37,945 nt of DNA from Nonomuraea lactucae (GTDB lineage Bacteria; Actinomycetota; Actinomycetes; Streptosporangiales; Streptosporangiaceae): positions 1 to 37,945 of the forward strand of contig NZ_QNFZ01000292.1 in assembly GCF_003313395.1 (NCBI RefSeq), given 5' to 3'. Shown in pieces: positions 19,151-27,673 of this stretch. Position 1 is the first letter of the stretch; each line of letters starts with the position of its first letter. The position numbers and the translations under genes were made by a program. Under the pieces are notes generated by a model. It was not told the origin of the DNA and searched no databases. It saw only the letters and a list, made by a program, of their open reading frames with translations.

Positions 19151-19215
19151 TGTGCGACCGGGGCCGTGCGGATGGGCCCTGTGCGACCGGGGCCGTGCGG
19201 ATGGGCCCTGTGCGA
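19151..19215. repeat. 29-bp tandem repeat after the ABC-F gene
   Basis: Two identical 29-base units (19151-19179, 19180-19208) starting TGTGCGACCGGGGCCGTG, plus the first seven bases of a third. They lie 75 bases after the ABC-F stop in the convergent gap before tamR. Further imperfect GC-rich repeats (CGGCTGTGGCCCGGC) fill the gap up to about 19287. No gene is visible there. Confidence 0.9.
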
Positions 19216-19286
19216 GTGGGCCAGTGGTGTGGGGCTGTCCGAGTGGGGTCCGGCTGTGGCCCGGCCCCGGCCCGGCTGTGGCCCGG

Positions 19287-19787
19287 CTACTTGTCGAACG
19301 GGGCGAGGAGAGTGCGGAGGTGGCCGGCGAGGGTGTGCCGGTCGTGGGGGCCCAGGCCGGAGAGGAGCTCCCGCTCCCTGCGCAGCAGGTCGGCGAAGGC
19401 CGCGTCGACGCGCTCCAGCCCCGTCACCGTCAGCGACACCAGCACGCCGCGCCGGTCCTCCGGGTCGGGGCGGCGGACGACGAGGCCGGCCTGGGCGAGG
19501 CGGTCGATGCGGTTGGTCATGGTGCCGGACGTGACGAGCGTGGCGCGGAGCAGTGCGCCCGGACTCAGCTCGTACGGCTTGCCGGCCCGCCGCAGGGCCG
19601 TGAGGACGTCGAACTCCCACGGCTCCAGATCGTGCTCGGCGAAGGCGGCGCGCCGGGCCCGGTCGAGGTGTTTGGCCAGCCGTGACACCCGGGACAGCAC
19701 CTGGAGCGGCTCGACATCGAGGTCGGGGCGCTCCGTCCGCCAAGCGGCTACGAGCCGATCGACCTCGTCCTGGGCATCCTGCGTCAT
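19287..19787 (-). CDS. tamR: MarR-family regulator, probable TamR
   Basis: 166 aa. MarR winged helix-turn-helix with flanking dimerisation helices: EPWEFDVLTALRRAGKP, LLRATLVTSGTMTNRIDRL as recognition region, and the wing VRRPDPEDRRGVLVSL. The N-terminal extension (MTQDAQDEVDRLVAAWRTER) is longer than in minimal MarR proteins. It is divergent from tam, and a near-perfect palindrome lies in the 55-bp gap. In Streptomyces coelicolor the MarR protein TamR lies beside a trans-aconitate methyltransferase gene and responds to aconitate and citrate; the layout here is the same, and the chromosomal region (near ispE) is comparable. The name rests on that context. Confidence 0.8.
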   Translation of the reverse strand: MTQDAQDEVDRLVAAWRTERPDLDVEPLQVLSRVSRLAKHLDRARRAAFAEHDLEPWEFDVLTALRRAGKPYELSPGALLRATLVTSGTMTNRIDRLAQAGLVVRRPDPEDRRGVLVSLTVTGLERVDAAFADLLRRERELLSGLGPHDRHTLAGHLRTLLAPFDK

Positions 19788-19800
19788 GGCTCGAGTCTAC

Positions 19801-19818
19801 TATCTTGACATCGAGATA
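19801..19818. promoter_or_regulatory. probable TamR operator
   Basis: TATCTTGACATCGAGATA is an 18-base inverted repeat with one mismatched pair, centred between the divergent tamR and tam starts. It contains TTGACA (19805-19810), a good -35 for tam, so binding would block that promoter. Related half-site sequence (GTCGAGAGATA) recurs at the tam start codon, so a second site may overlap it. Confidence 0.7.
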
Positions 19819-19842
19819 TATGTCTCGGTACCAATAATCTTT

Positions 19843-20634
19843 ATGTCGAGAGATATCTGGGATCCCGCGACCTACGCCAGGTTCGCCGATGAGCGGTCGC
19901 GACCGTTCTACGATCTGATCGCCAGAGTGGGGGCCGACAAACCTGCCTATGTCGTCGACGCCGGTTGCGGCAGCGGAGAGCTCACGCTGGAGCTCGCCCG
20001 CCGCTGGCCGGAGGCGACGGTGGAGGGCTTCGACTCCTCGCCCGCGATGATCGCCAAGGCGAGGGAGCTGCGCGCCGCACCGAGGTTCACGGTAGCGGAC
20101 GTGACGATGTGGCGGCCCGACCGGGGGGTCGACATGCTGGTGTCCAACGCCGTGCTGCAGTGGGTGCCGTCCCACCGCGACGTGCTTGAGCACTGGGTGG
20201 AGACGCTCGTGCCGGGAGGGTGGCTGGCGTTCCAGGTGCCGGGCAACTTCGACGCCCCGAGCCACCTGGCGATCCGCGAGCTGTGCGGGTCGCCGGCGTG
20301 GTCGGAACGGCTCGGCGACTTCGACCGGTCCAGCCCCGTGGGCGACCCGGGCGACTACCTCGACCTGCTGATCGGCAACGGCTGCCGGGTCGACGCCTGG
20401 GAGACCACGTACACGCACGTTCTCCAGGGCGAGAACGCGGTGCTGAACTGGATCTCCGGCACCGCCCTGCGGCCGATCTTCGACCGGCTGGACGACGACG
20501 AGCGCCGGAGGTTCGTCGCCGACCTCGCGCCGCTGCTCGGGCGGGCCTACCCGGCCAAGGAGTACGGCACGCCGTTCCCGTTCCGGCGGGTCTTCGTGGT
20601 GGGGAGGAAGGAGCCCGCGCCCGTGGCGGAGTGA
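19843..20634 (+). CDS. tam: trans-aconitate 2-methyltransferase
   Basis: 263 aa. Methylates trans-aconitate, a by-product that inhibits aconitase, using SAM. The N terminus (WDPATYARFADERSRPFYDL) and the SAM motif DAGCGSGE (39-46) align well with E. coli Tam, as do FDSSPAMIAKAREL, NAVLQWVPSHRDV, FQVPGNFDAPSH and NWISGTALRP. Length is as expected (E. coli 252 aa). The ATG at 19843 is chosen because homology starts there; the longer frame overlaps tamR. No Shine-Dalgarno precedes it and the candidate -35 is only 38 bases away, which suggests a leaderless mRNA. Confidence 0.92.
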   Translation: MSRDIWDPATYARFADERSRPFYDLIARVGADKPAYVVDAGCGSGELTLELARRWPEATVEGFDSSPAMIAKARELRAAPRFTVADVTMWRPDRGVDMLVSNAVLQWVPSHRDVLEHWVETLVPGGWLAFQVPGNFDAPSHLAIRELCGSPAWSERLGDFDRSSPVGDPGDYLDLLIGNGCRVDAWETTYTHVLQGENAVLNWISGTALRPIFDRLDDDERRRFVADLAPLLGRAYPAKEYGTPFPFRRVFVVGRKEPAPVAE

Positions 20635-20834
20635 CGGTGCCCGGCGGGCCGGTGAGCCGTATGGGCCGCTCTCATTTGGCGGCCGGGGATGGGGTTACGG
20701 CGGGTGACTGAGATCGGGGAGTGATGGGGGTTGGGTGAGGGTGGGGGCCGGGCTACCGTCTCCAGAGGGCGGGGGCTGCCAGGCGTTCGCCCAACGGTGG
20801 CATTATTGGTGGAAATCGGACTTTGCGAGGTGCA

Positions 20835-22310
20835 GTGGGCATCGAGATCGAGGACAAGTTCGACGTACCTCCCGAATACGCTGTCCCGGACCTGGGCAAG
20901 CTGGGGCAGGTGGTGGGGCCCAAGAGCTACCAGCTCGTGGCCCTGTACTACGACACTCCCGATCTGCGCCTGGCGGCCCGGGGCGTCACGCTCCGGCGCA
21001 GGCGCGGGGGTGACGATGCCGGCTGGCATCTGAAGCTGCCCAAGGCCAAGGGGGTACGGCAGGAGATCACCCGCCCGCTGACCCGAAGCACGAAGGTGGT
21101 GCCCCAGGAGCTGGCCGAGCTCGTACGTGCCTATACGCGCGGCGCGGAGCTCCAGCCGGTGGCCGAGCTGGACACCCGCAGGAGCGTCACCTTCGTCTGC
21201 GACGGCGAGACGAAGCTGGTCGAGGTCGCCGACGACCGCGTCAAGGGCACCGCGTTCGGCGAGGAGCCGAGGATCGTCCGCTGGCGCGAGGTGGAGGCGG
21301 AGCTGCTGGCCGGGGACGAGAAGCTGCTGGGCAAGGTCGGCAAGCGCCTGCGCAAGGCGGGCGCCGCCCCGTCCGGGTCGGCCAGCAAGCTCGCCAGGCT
21401 GCTCGCCCCCGCCCCCGTCCCCGAGGCCGAGACGGCGCCAGGGAGCGCGGGCGAGGTGGTCGTCGGCTATCTCGCCGGCCAGGTGGCCGCTCTCCTCTCG
21501 CAGGACCCCCGGGTACGGCGGGCCGAGGAGGACGCCGTGCACCAGATGCGCGTCGCCTCTCGCAGGCTGCGCAGCGCGCTCAAGGCGTTCAAGACCATCG
21601 TGACCGGGACCGGGCAGGTCCAGGACGAGCTGAAGTGGCTGGGCACCGTGCTCGGCGAGGTCCGCGACCTGGAGGTGATCAGAGCCAGGTTCGCCGGCAG
21701 GCTGGCCGAGCTGGCCCCCGAGCTGGTCTCGGGCCCGATCCAGGCCAGGCTCGGCGCGGACCTGGGCGAGCGCGAGAACGAGGCGTACGCCCGGATCCGC
21801 GAGACGCTGAGCGGCGACCGCTACTACGCGCTGCTCGACGCGCTCGACACGCTGGTGAGGATGCCGGAGCTGACCAAGGCGGCGGCCGATCCGGCGAAGG
21901 ACAGGCTCGTCAACGTGGCGGGCGCGAACTGGCGTCGCGTCACGAAGGCGTACGACACCGCCCAGGCGATCGACGACCCCGAGCGCCGCGAGATCGCCAT
22001 GCACGACGTGCGCAAGGCGGCCAAGCGCGCCCGCTACACCGCCGAGGCGCTCCGGCCGGCGATCGGCTCGGGGATGGGCAAGCTGGCCGGGCTGGCCGAG
22101 GCCGTCCAGGAGGTGCTCGGCGCGCACCAGGACGGCGTGGTCGCGCAGGAGACGCTGGCCAAGGAGGCGGAGAGCGCCCGCCAGTCGGGCGAGGACACCT
22201 TCACCTACGGCCTGCTGATCGGACTGGAACGCGCGGAGGCGGAGCGGGCGCACGACCGGTTCCCCGAGGTCTGGGCAGACACGGTGAAGAAGGCCGGCAA
22301 GATCCTCTAG
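20835..22310 (+). CDS. CYTH-CHAD domain protein (polyphosphate-related)
   Basis: 491 aa from GTG 20835 (GAGG four bases upstream); a TTG at 20823 would add four residues. Residues 1-200 form a CYTH (triphosphate tunnel) domain: the ExExK motif is E4-E6-K8, followed by YYDTPDLRLAARGVTLRRRR, WHLKLPK and the acidic strand EVEAELLAG. Residues ~220-491 are a CHAD domain with conserved His/basic helices (HQMRVASRRLRSALKAF; HDVRKAAKRARYTAEAL). CYTH domains hydrolyse or bind triphosphates, and CHAD domains bind polyphosphate. The gene is convergent, 13 bases apart, with mutT1, which follows ppk, supporting a polyphosphate link. Catalysis is not proven. Confidence 0.92.
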   Translation: MGIEIEDKFDVPPEYAVPDLGKLGQVVGPKSYQLVALYYDTPDLRLAARGVTLRRRRGGDDAGWHLKLPKAKGVRQEITRPLTRSTKVVPQELAELVRAYTRGAELQPVAELDTRRSVTFVCDGETKLVEVADDRVKGTAFGEEPRIVRWREVEAELLAGDEKLLGKVGKRLRKAGAAPSGSASKLARLLAPAPVPEAETAPGSAGEVVVGYLAGQVAALLSQDPRVRRAEEDAVHQMRVASRRLRSALKAFKTIVTGTGQVQDELKWLGTVLGEVRDLEVIRARFAGRLAELAPELVSGPIQARLGADLGERENEAYARIRETLSGDRYYALLDALDTLVRMPELTKAAADPAKDRLVNVAGANWRRVTKAYDTAQAIDDPERREIAMHDVRKAAKRARYTAEALRPAIGSGMGKLAGLAEAVQEVLGAHQDGVVAQETLAKEAESARQSGEDTFTYGLLIGLERAEAERAHDRFPEVWADTVKKAGKIL

Positions 22311-22323
22311 CCGGGCCGGGACG

Positions 22324-23166
22324 TCAGGTGGCGTAGCGCTCCACGCTGATCACGCGATCGCCGGTGCGGTGGAGCACGGCGAACGTGCCCTTGCGCAGGT
22401 GGACCTCCTTGCCGCTCAGCGCCCCGATCAGGTCGGGCAGCACCTTGCCGTGGCTGCACACCGCCGCGGGCACGCGCAGGTCGGCGACCAGGGCCGGGGT
22501 CTTGTCCGGGTCCCGGTCCTCCTCGCTGAGCAGCGGGTCCAGCCTGATGTCGGCCCCGACGGCTGCGGCGTACGGCTCCAGCGTCTGGACGCACCGGAGG
22601 CTCGGCGAGCTCATCAGCACCTCCGGCCGGTAGGCGGGCAGCACGGTCGCCAGGGTCGCCGCCTGCGCCTCGCCCTCCGCGTCGAGCGGCCGCAGCGCGT
22701 CGTCGCCCCGCCAGTCCTGGCGGGAGCCGGCGGAGCCGTGCCGGATCAGGACGAGGGGGACGGTGTCGAGCGGCGCGCCGAGCAGCGCGCGCAGCAGGCC
22801 CGCGTCCCATTCGTAGGTGAGCAGCCCGCGCGCCTCGTCCACCGGCAGCCAGCGCAGCTCGTCGACCTCCTCCCCGGGGACGAACTCCTCCCGCTCCAGC
22901 ACCCGGGCCGACCAGTAGTCCACCCGCTTCAGCCGTTCCTGGCGCAGGTAGTGGACGGGCGGCAGGGCGCGGCCGAGCGCCACGGTCATGCCCGTCTCCT
23001 CGCGCACCTCGCGCAGCGCGGCGGCGATGGAGTGCTCGCCGGGCTTGAGCTTGCCCTTGGGGAAGGTCCAGTCGTCGTACGCGGGGCGGTGGATGACGAC
23101 CACCTCGGGGCGGCTCTCGTCGCCCCGCCACACGACGGCTCCGGCGGCGAGGAGCGGGTCAGTCAT
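22324..23166 (-). CDS. mutT1: MutT1-like Nudix hydrolase fused to a histidine phosphatase domain
   Basis: 280 aa. The N-terminal Nudix domain carries a complete Nudix box at residues 38-59 (GKLKPGE...REVREETG). The C-terminal half is a SixA/phosphoglycerate-mutase-like histidine phosphatase with RHG at 142-144 and a second catalytic region SHGKVLPDL. This fusion is typical of mycobacterial MutT1, which hydrolyses 8-oxo-dGTP and diadenosine polyphosphates, and whose gene sits beside ppk as here. The ATG at 23166 is used (GGAGG seven bases upstream); a TTG directly before it is possible. It overlaps the ppk stop by 8 bases, implying coupled translation. Confidence 0.9.
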   Translation of the reverse strand: MTDPLLAAGAVVWRGDESRPEVVVIHRPAYDDWTFPKGKLKPGEHSIAAALREVREETGMTVALGRALPPVHYLRQERLKRVDYWSARVLEREEFVPGEEVDELRWLPVDEARGLLTYEWDAGLLRALLGAPLDTVPLVLIRHGSAGSRQDWRGDDALRPLDAEGEAQAATLATVLPAYRPEVLMSSPSLRCVQTLEPYAAAVGADIRLDPLLSEEDRDPDKTPALVADLRVPAAVCSHGKVLPDLIGALSGKEVHLRKGTFAVLHRTGDRVISVERYAT

Positions 23167-25237
23167 CAACGGTCCTCCAGCGGCGCGTGCCGATGAGGTG
23201 GCTCTGCAGGTCCTGGCCGGGGTGGCGGACCCAGGTGCCGTCGGAGTTGAGCACCCACGCGTTCGTCATGTCGGCCATGGCGATGTCCATCAGCTCGATC
23301 AGGTACGCCTTGTGCGGCTGGGAGGTGACCTTGACCAGGGCCTCCACCCGGCGGTCCAGGTTGCGGCGCATCAGGTCGGCGCTGCCGATCCACACCTCCG
23401 GCCGCCTGCCCAGGCCGAACTCGTAGACCCGGGAGTGCTCCAGGAAGCGTCCCAGCACCGACCGGACCCGGATGTTCTCGGACAGGCCGGGGATGCCAGG
23501 ACGCAGGATGCAGACGCCCCGCACCCAGAGGTCCACCGGCACGCCGGCCCTGGAGGCGCGGTAGAGCGCGTCGATGAGCGGCTCGTCCACCAGCGAGTTG
23601 GTCTTGATCCTGATACGCGCCGGGCGGCCGGCCTCCTGGTGCGCGATCTCCCGTTCGATCCTGGCCAGCAGGCCGCCGCGCAGCGAGTGCGGCGCGACCA
23701 GCAGCCGGCGGTAGGCCGAGTGGTTGGAGTAGCCGGTCAGGTGGATGAACAGGTCCGTGACGTCCTCGCCGACCAGGGGGTCCGCGGTGAGCAGCCCGAA
23801 GTCCTCGTACTGGCGGGCGGTCTTGGGGTTGTAGTTGCCGGTGCCGATGTGGCAGTAGCGGCGCAGCTCGCCGGACGGCTCCTGCCGTACGACGAGGGCG
23901 AGCTTGCAGTGGGTCTTCAGCCCGACCACGCCGTACACCACGTGGCAGCCGGCGCGCTCCAGCTTGCGGGCCCAGGAGATGTTGGCGTGCTCGTCGAAGC
24001 GGGCCTTGATCTCCACGACGACCACGACCTGCTTGCCCGCCTCGGCCGCGTCGATCAGCGCGTCCACGATGGGGGAGTCGCCGCTGGTGCGGTAGAGGGT
24101 CTGCTTGATGGCCAGGACCCTCGGGTCGGCGGCGGCCACCTCGATGAAGCGCTGCACGCTGGTCGCGAACGAGTCGTACGGGTGGTGGAGCAGCACGTCG
24201 CGCTCGCGCAGCAGGCCGAAGATGTCGTCCTCGGCGTTCACCCGCTCGGCCGGGACGAAGGGGCGGTAGCTGAGCTCGCCGCGGTCGAGGTCGGCGATGG
24301 CGTGCAGGCCGGTCAGGTCCAGCGGCCCGGCGATGCGGTAGATCTCGTGCGGGGCGACGCCCAGCTCCTCCACCAGGAGGTCCAGCACCTCGGGCGAGAT
24401 GGTGTCCTCGACCTCCAGCCGGACGGGTGGACCGAAGCGCCGCTTGAGCAGCTCCTTCTCCAGGGCCTGCATGAGGTTCTCGGTGACGTCCTCGTCGACG
24501 TCGAGGTCCTCGTTCCTGGTCACGCGGAAGACGTGGTGCTGGACGATCTCCATGCCCTTGAAGAGCTGCCCGAGGTGCGCCGCGATGACGTCCTCAAGTG
24601 GTACGAACCTGTCCTTGGACGCGGGCACGAACCTGGGGAGCTGCGAGGGGACCTTCACCCGCGCGAACACGGTGTGGTCGGTGGAGGGATTGCGCACCAC
24701 GACGGCCAGGTTGAGGCTGAGGCCGGAGATGTACGGGAACGGGTGGGCGGGATCGACGGCGAGCGGCGTCAGGACCGGCCTGATCCGCTCCCTGAACAGC
24801 TTGCGCAGCTCCGTGCGCTCCTCGCGGCCCAGGTCGTCCCAGCGGGCGATCTCGATGCCCTCGCCGCCCAGCTGCGGACAGATCTGCTCGTGGAAGGCCG
24901 CCGCATGCCGCTTGGCCAGCCCCTCGGCGACGGTGGCGATCCTGGCCAGCTCCTCACGTGGCTTGAGCCCGCTCTTCGTCCGCAGCAGCAGGCCGGTGGC
25001 CATGCGCCGTTTGAGGCCCGCCACCCGTACCCGGAAGAACTCGTCGAGGTTGCTCGCGAAGATGGCCAGGAAGCGGACGCGTTCCAGGAGGGGGAGGGAG
25101 GGATCCTCCGCCAGCTCCAGCACGCGCTCGTTGAACTGCAGCCAGCTCTCCTCGCGGTTGAGGAACCTTTCTTGAGGGAGTGGCAGATCACTTCCAGGTT
25201 GCAGCACTTCAGCGGACATATGAGAAATATGCCCCAT
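23159..25237 (-). CDS. ppk: polyphosphate kinase 1
   Basis: 692 aa. Polymerises the terminal phosphate of ATP into inorganic polyphosphate, reversibly. The protein shows the four PPK1 domains: N-terminal [16 protein letters not shown], the [13 protein letters not shown] motif, [15 protein letters not shown], and the catalytic core with the phosphorylated His443 in [10 protein letters not shown] and His463 in [10 protein letters not shown]. Numbering is from ATG 25237. An internal ATG at 25219 (MSAEVLQ) is about as likely; neither has a strong ribosome binding site. The gene begins 34 bases after the TetR stop and overlaps mutT1, so a transcript from the desaturase or TetR gene may reach it. 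A possible PHO box lies at its start. Confidence 0.96.
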   Translation of the reverse strand: MGHISHMSAEVLQPGSDLPLPQERFLNREESWLQFNERVLELAEDPSLPLLERVRFLAIFASNLDEFFRVRVAGLKRRMATGLLLRTKSGLKPREELARIATVAEGLAKRHAAAFHEQICPQLGGEGIEIARWDDLGREERTELRKLFRERIRPVLTPLAVDPAHPFPYISGLSLNLAVVVRNPSTDHTVFARVKVPSQLPRFVPASKDRFVPLEDVIAAHLGQLFKGMEIVQHHVFRVTRNEDLDVDEDVTENLMQALEKELLKRRFGPPVRLEVEDTISPEVLDLLVEELGVAPHEIYRIAGPLDLTGLHAIADLDRGELSYRPFVPAERVNAEDDIFGLLRERDVLLHHPYDSFATSVQRFIEVAAADPRVLAIKQTLYRTSGDSPIVDALIDAAEAGKQVVVVVEIKARFDEHANISWARKLERAGCHVVYGVVGLKTHCKLALVVRQEPSGELRRYCHIGTGNYNPKTARQYEDFGLLTADPLVGEDVTDLFIHLTGYSNHSAYRRLLVAPHSLRGGLLARIEREIAHQEAGRPARIRIKTNSLVDEPLIDALYRASRAGVPVDLWVRGVCILRPGIPGLSENIRVRSVLGRFLEHSRVYEFGLGRRPEVWIGSADLMRRNLDRRVEALVKVTSQPHKAYLIELMDIAMADMTNAWVLNSDGTWVRHPGQDLQSHLIGTRRWRTVDD

Positions 25238-25258
25238 TAGTCTGAACGGAACGTTAAC
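25237..25258 (-). promoter_or_regulatory. possible PHO box at the ppk start
   Basis: On the minus strand two adjacent 11-base units read GTTAACGTTCC and GTTCAGACTAA. Actinobacterial PhoP sites are 11-base direct repeats whose heads resemble GTTCA. The first unit has one change in the head (GTTAA). The second unit touches the ATG at 25237, which fits better if translation starts at 25219. PhoP control of ppk is known in Streptomyces; the site here is inference from two short units. Confidence 0.35.
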
Positions 25259-25271
25259 TAAGTGGCAACGA

Positions 25272-26243
25272 CTACTCGGGCTGCTCGCCCTGACCGAGGC
25301 GGGCGACCCGCTCGGCCAGCCTGGCCTCGCGCTGGCGCAGCTTGTCCTCGCGCTCGCGGGCCTTCTCCGCCTCCCGCAACTGCCGCTCGCGTTCCTTCTC
25401 CGCCTCCTTGAGCAGGCGCTCGCGCTCCTTCAGCTCGCGGGCCCTGACCTTCTCCGCCTCCCGCAGCTCGCGCTGGCGCGCCTTCTCGGCCTCCCGCAGC
25501 TCTTTCTCGCGGGCCTTCTCGGCCTCCTTGAGCTCCTTGTCGCGGACCTTCTCCAGCTCACGCAGCTCCTTGTCGCCCGTGCGCGCCTTGGCGCCGCCCG
25601 GCTCGTGCGCCCGCGTGGTGGCGGTGATCGCCGGCTGCGGGTTGAGCCCGGTCAGGCCGTTCCAGGCGAGGTTGACCAGGTGGGCGGCGACCTCCTCGCG
25701 GCCCGGCTTGCGCACGTCGAGCCACCACTGGCCGGTCAGGGCCACCATGCCCACCAGCATCTGGGCGTACATGGGCGCGAGCTTCGGGTCGTAGCCCCGG
25801 GCCGCGAACTCGTCGGCGAGCACGTCCTCGACCTGGCTGGCGATCTCGCTGATCAGGCTCGCGAACGTGCCCGTGCCCGACGCGGCGTGGGAGTCGCGCA
25901 CCAGGATGCGGAACCCCTCGCTGCTCTCCTCGATGTAGCGCAGCAGGGCCAGCGCCGCCCGCTCCAGCTTGACCAGCGAGTGGGACGCGGACAGCGCCTC
26001 GGTGATCATGGTCAGCAGCTTCTGCATCTCGCGGTCCACGACGACCGCGTAGACGCCCTCCTTGCCGCCGAAGTGCTCGTAGACCACCGGTTTCGACACC
26101 TGCGCCGTCGCCGCTATCTCCTCGATAGAGGTCCCGTCGAACCCCTTCTCGGCGAACAGCGTGCGGCTGATGTGGATCAGCTGCTCTCTTCGCTCGCTTC
26201 CGGACATGCGCCTGCGAGATCGGGGTTCGGTCACGGTCTCCAT
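25272..26243 (-). CDS. TetR-family regulator with a long C-terminal charged helix
   Basis: 323 aa from ATG 26243; a TTG at 26294 would overlap the upstream stop and is less likely. The N-terminal DNA-binding domain is clear ([20 protein letters not shown]; helix-turn-helix about 38-57, [20 protein letters not shown]). The ligand domain extends to about 210. Then comes an unusual ~95-residue tail (about 224-316) of 11-residue repeats such as [11 protein letters not shown], a predicted solvent-exposed coiled coil or single alpha helix. It lies 43 bases after the desaturase stop on the same strand and so is probably co-transcribed with it; control of fatty-acid desaturation is likely. The tail is not part of a normal TetR protein. 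Confidence 0.9.
   Translation of the reverse strand: METVTEPRSRRRMSGSERREQLIHISRTLFAEKGFDGTSIEEIAATAQVSKPVVYEHFGGKEGVYAVVVDREMQKLLTMITEALSASHSLVKLERAALALLRYIEESSEGFRILVRDSHAASGTGTFASLISEIASQVEDVLADEFAARGYDPKLAPMYAQMLVGMVALTGQWWLDVRKPGREEVAAHLVNLAWNGLTGLNPQPAITATTRAHEPGGAKARTGDKELRELEKVRDKELKEAEKAREKELREAEKARQRELREAEKVRARELKERERLLKEAEKERERQLREAEKAREREDKLRQREARLAERVARLGQGEQPE
25296..25571 (-). repeat. 33-bp-period coding repeats for the TetR helix tail
   Basis: Five or more consecutive 11-residue (33-base) units: Lys/Arg-Glu-Leu starts recur at residues 225, 236, 247, 258 and 269. Beyond 280 the pattern continues less regularly ([18 protein letters not shown]). An 11-residue period fits a right-handed coiled coil; alternating E and K/R also suits a lone stable helix. 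Confidence 0.85.
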
Positions 26244-26286
26244 AATGGCGGTCCCGGATGAAGGACCGCTCACCAACGGATTGGCG

Positions 26287-27225
26287 TCAGGCAAGCCGCT
26301 TCGCCGCCAGTCGCTCGGGCGTCGGCCAGCGCACGTCGTAGACCCAGCCGAGCCGCTCGAAGATCCGGATGAGACCGGCGCTCAGGTCGATCTGCCCCTT
26401 CAGCGCGCCGTGCCGCGCGCAGGTCGGGTCGGAGTGGTGCAGGTTGTGCCAGGACTCGCCGAAGGACGGGATCGCCAGCCACCACACGTTGCGCGACTTG
26501 TCGCGCACCTGGAACTCCTCCTCGCCGAACACGTGGCAGATCGAGTTGATCGACCAGGTCACGTGGTGCAGCAGGCCGATGCGCACCAGCGTCCCCCAGA
26601 AGAACGCGGTCAGCGCGCCCTGCCAGGACCAGGTGATCAGACCGCCGAGGACGCCGGGCAGCACGATCGACGTGACGGCCATGGCGCCGAACCACCTGTG
26701 CAGCTTCATGACGTCCTCGTCCTTGCACAGGTCGGGGGCGTACTTCTCGCGGTTGGTGCGCTCGGCGTCGAACAGCCAGCCCATGTGCGCGTAGAGCAGG
26801 CCCTTGGACAGCGACCTGAAGCCCGGACCGAAGCGCCACGGGGAGTGCGGGTCGCCCTCCTTGTCGGAGAACTTGTGGTGCTTGCGGTGAGTGGCGACCC
26901 AGTCGAGCACGGACATCTCCAGCGAGAGGCTGCCCGCGATGCCCATCGCGATCTTCAGCGGCCTCTTGGCCTTGAACGAGCCGTGCGTGAAGTAGCGGTG
27001 CAACCCGACGGTGACGCCGAGTCCCGAGACGATGTAGAAGACGAACGCGATCGCGATGTCCGTCCAGCCGAGGCCCCATCCCCAGGCGAGCGGCACGGCG
27101 GCCGCGATCGCGATCAGGGGCAGGCCCACCACCAGTGCGAACGTGACGAGCTCGGCCTTGCTGCGCGGTTCGGGTTCGAAGTCAGGCTTCGGTCCTGGTG
27201 CGGGACGTTCGGCGAGAACAGTCAT
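26287..27225 (-). CDS. membrane acyl-CoA desaturase (delta-9 type)
   Basis: 312 aa. Di-iron integral-membrane desaturase that introduces a cis double bond in acyl-CoA or acyl-lipid chains. All three histidine boxes are present: HRYFTH (H76, H81), HRKHH (H113, H116, H117) and HNLHH (H260, H263, H264). Hydrophobic segments lie at about 26-50, 56-75, 185-205 and 208-225. GDPHSPW after box 2 is typical of delta-9 acyl-CoA desaturases. The ATG at 27225 has AAAGG seven bases upstream. A TetR gene follows 43 bases downstream, and repeats with candidate operators precede it. Electrons presumably come from a separate reductase not seen here. Confidence 0.93.
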   Translation of the reverse strand: MTVLAERPAPGPKPDFEPEPRSKAELVTFALVVGLPLIAIAAAVPLAWGWGLGWTDIAIAFVFYIVSGLGVTVGLHRYFTHGSFKAKRPLKIAMGIAGSLSLEMSVLDWVATHRKHHKFSDKEGDPHSPWRFGPGFRSLSKGLLYAHMGWLFDAERTNREKYAPDLCKDEDVMKLHRWFGAMAVTSIVLPGVLGGLITWSWQGALTAFFWGTLVRIGLLHHVTWSINSICHVFGEEEFQVRDKSRNVWWLAIPSFGESWHNLHHSDPTCARHGALKGQIDLSAGLIRIFERLGWVYDVRWPTPERLAAKRLA

Positions 27226-27232
27226 GCGCTGC

Positions 27233-27281
27233 CTTTCAGGTGTATGAGCTTCAGGGTGTATGAGCTTTCAGGGTGTATGAG
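27233..27281 (-). repeat. three tandem 16-17-bp repeats in the desaturase leader
   Basis: On the minus strand CTCATACACCCTGAAAG is present three times without spacers (27265-27281, 27249-27264, 27233-27248; the later copies each lack one base). The last copy supplies the desaturase ribosome binding site (GAAAGG), so copy number could change spacing or leader structure. It may also bind a regulator. Confidence 0.85.
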
Positions 27282-27296
27282 GATGAATGTCCGGCC

Positions 27297-27323
27297 TACG
27301 CCACCGTAACCTACGCCATCGTA
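27297..27323. promoter_or_regulatory. candidate TetR operators upstream of the desaturase
   Basis: Two inverted repeats TACG-N4-CGTA lie at 27297-27308 and 27312-27323, exactly 15 bases apart; between them CGTA-ACC-TACG forms a third overlapping inverted repeat. Adjacent bases read GTAAGTAAGTAAG. The cluster is about 70-100 bases upstream of the desaturase start, where its promoter should be, and the TetR gene in the same operon is the obvious candidate ligand-controlled repressor. Confidence 0.5.
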
Positions 27324-27482
27324 AGTAAGTAAGACCTCAGGTGCGAGTGTGTGATAGGTAACGGGCTCTCCAGCCTCCGGTCGTGACGTGACGGTGATCC
27401 GATCAGGCCGTATTGCGGGCGCGCGGCAGGCGGCGGGCTCGGTATCGTAGGTGTGGTCGGGCGCGCCAGGTGTCCCGATTGG

Positions 27483-27554
27483 TCCCGGATCGTCTAATCG
27501 GCAGGACAAGTGGTTTTGGTCCACTTTGTAGGGGTTCGAGTCCTCTTCCGGGAG
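27483..27554 (+). tRNA. tRNA-Gln (anticodon UUG)
   Basis: A 72-base cloverleaf. The acceptor stem is TCCCGGA/TCCGGGA, all seven pairs matched. The anticodon stem AGTGG/CCACT closes a seven-base loop TTTTGGT with TTG at positions 34-36 (27516-27518). The T arm is AGGGG-TTCGAGT-CCTCT with one G-U pair; the discriminator is G, and CCA is not encoded. It reads CAA. It lies 119 bases upstream of glmU, as in other actinomycetes. A TATCGT hexamer at 27443-27448 is a possible -10 for it. Confidence 0.95.
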
Positions 27555-27673
27555 CTCTTAGGGCGTTGCCTGCGCGAGAGAGCCGGACCGCTACAGGTAT
27601 CCTCGCGGTGTCGGGAGGGTAGCGGTGCGGTAGCCGCACCCCAGATCCGTCCAGTCACAGGGAGCCTCAGTCC

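Noticed and set aside
22988-25240. 750-aa plus-strand open frame opposite ppk and mutT1
   Set aside because: Shadow translation of two confident minus-strand genes; no family features.
27222-27524. 100-aa minus-strand open frame across the tRNA-Gln gene
   Set aside because: Overlaps a complete tRNA and regulatory repeats; no ribosome binding site or family.
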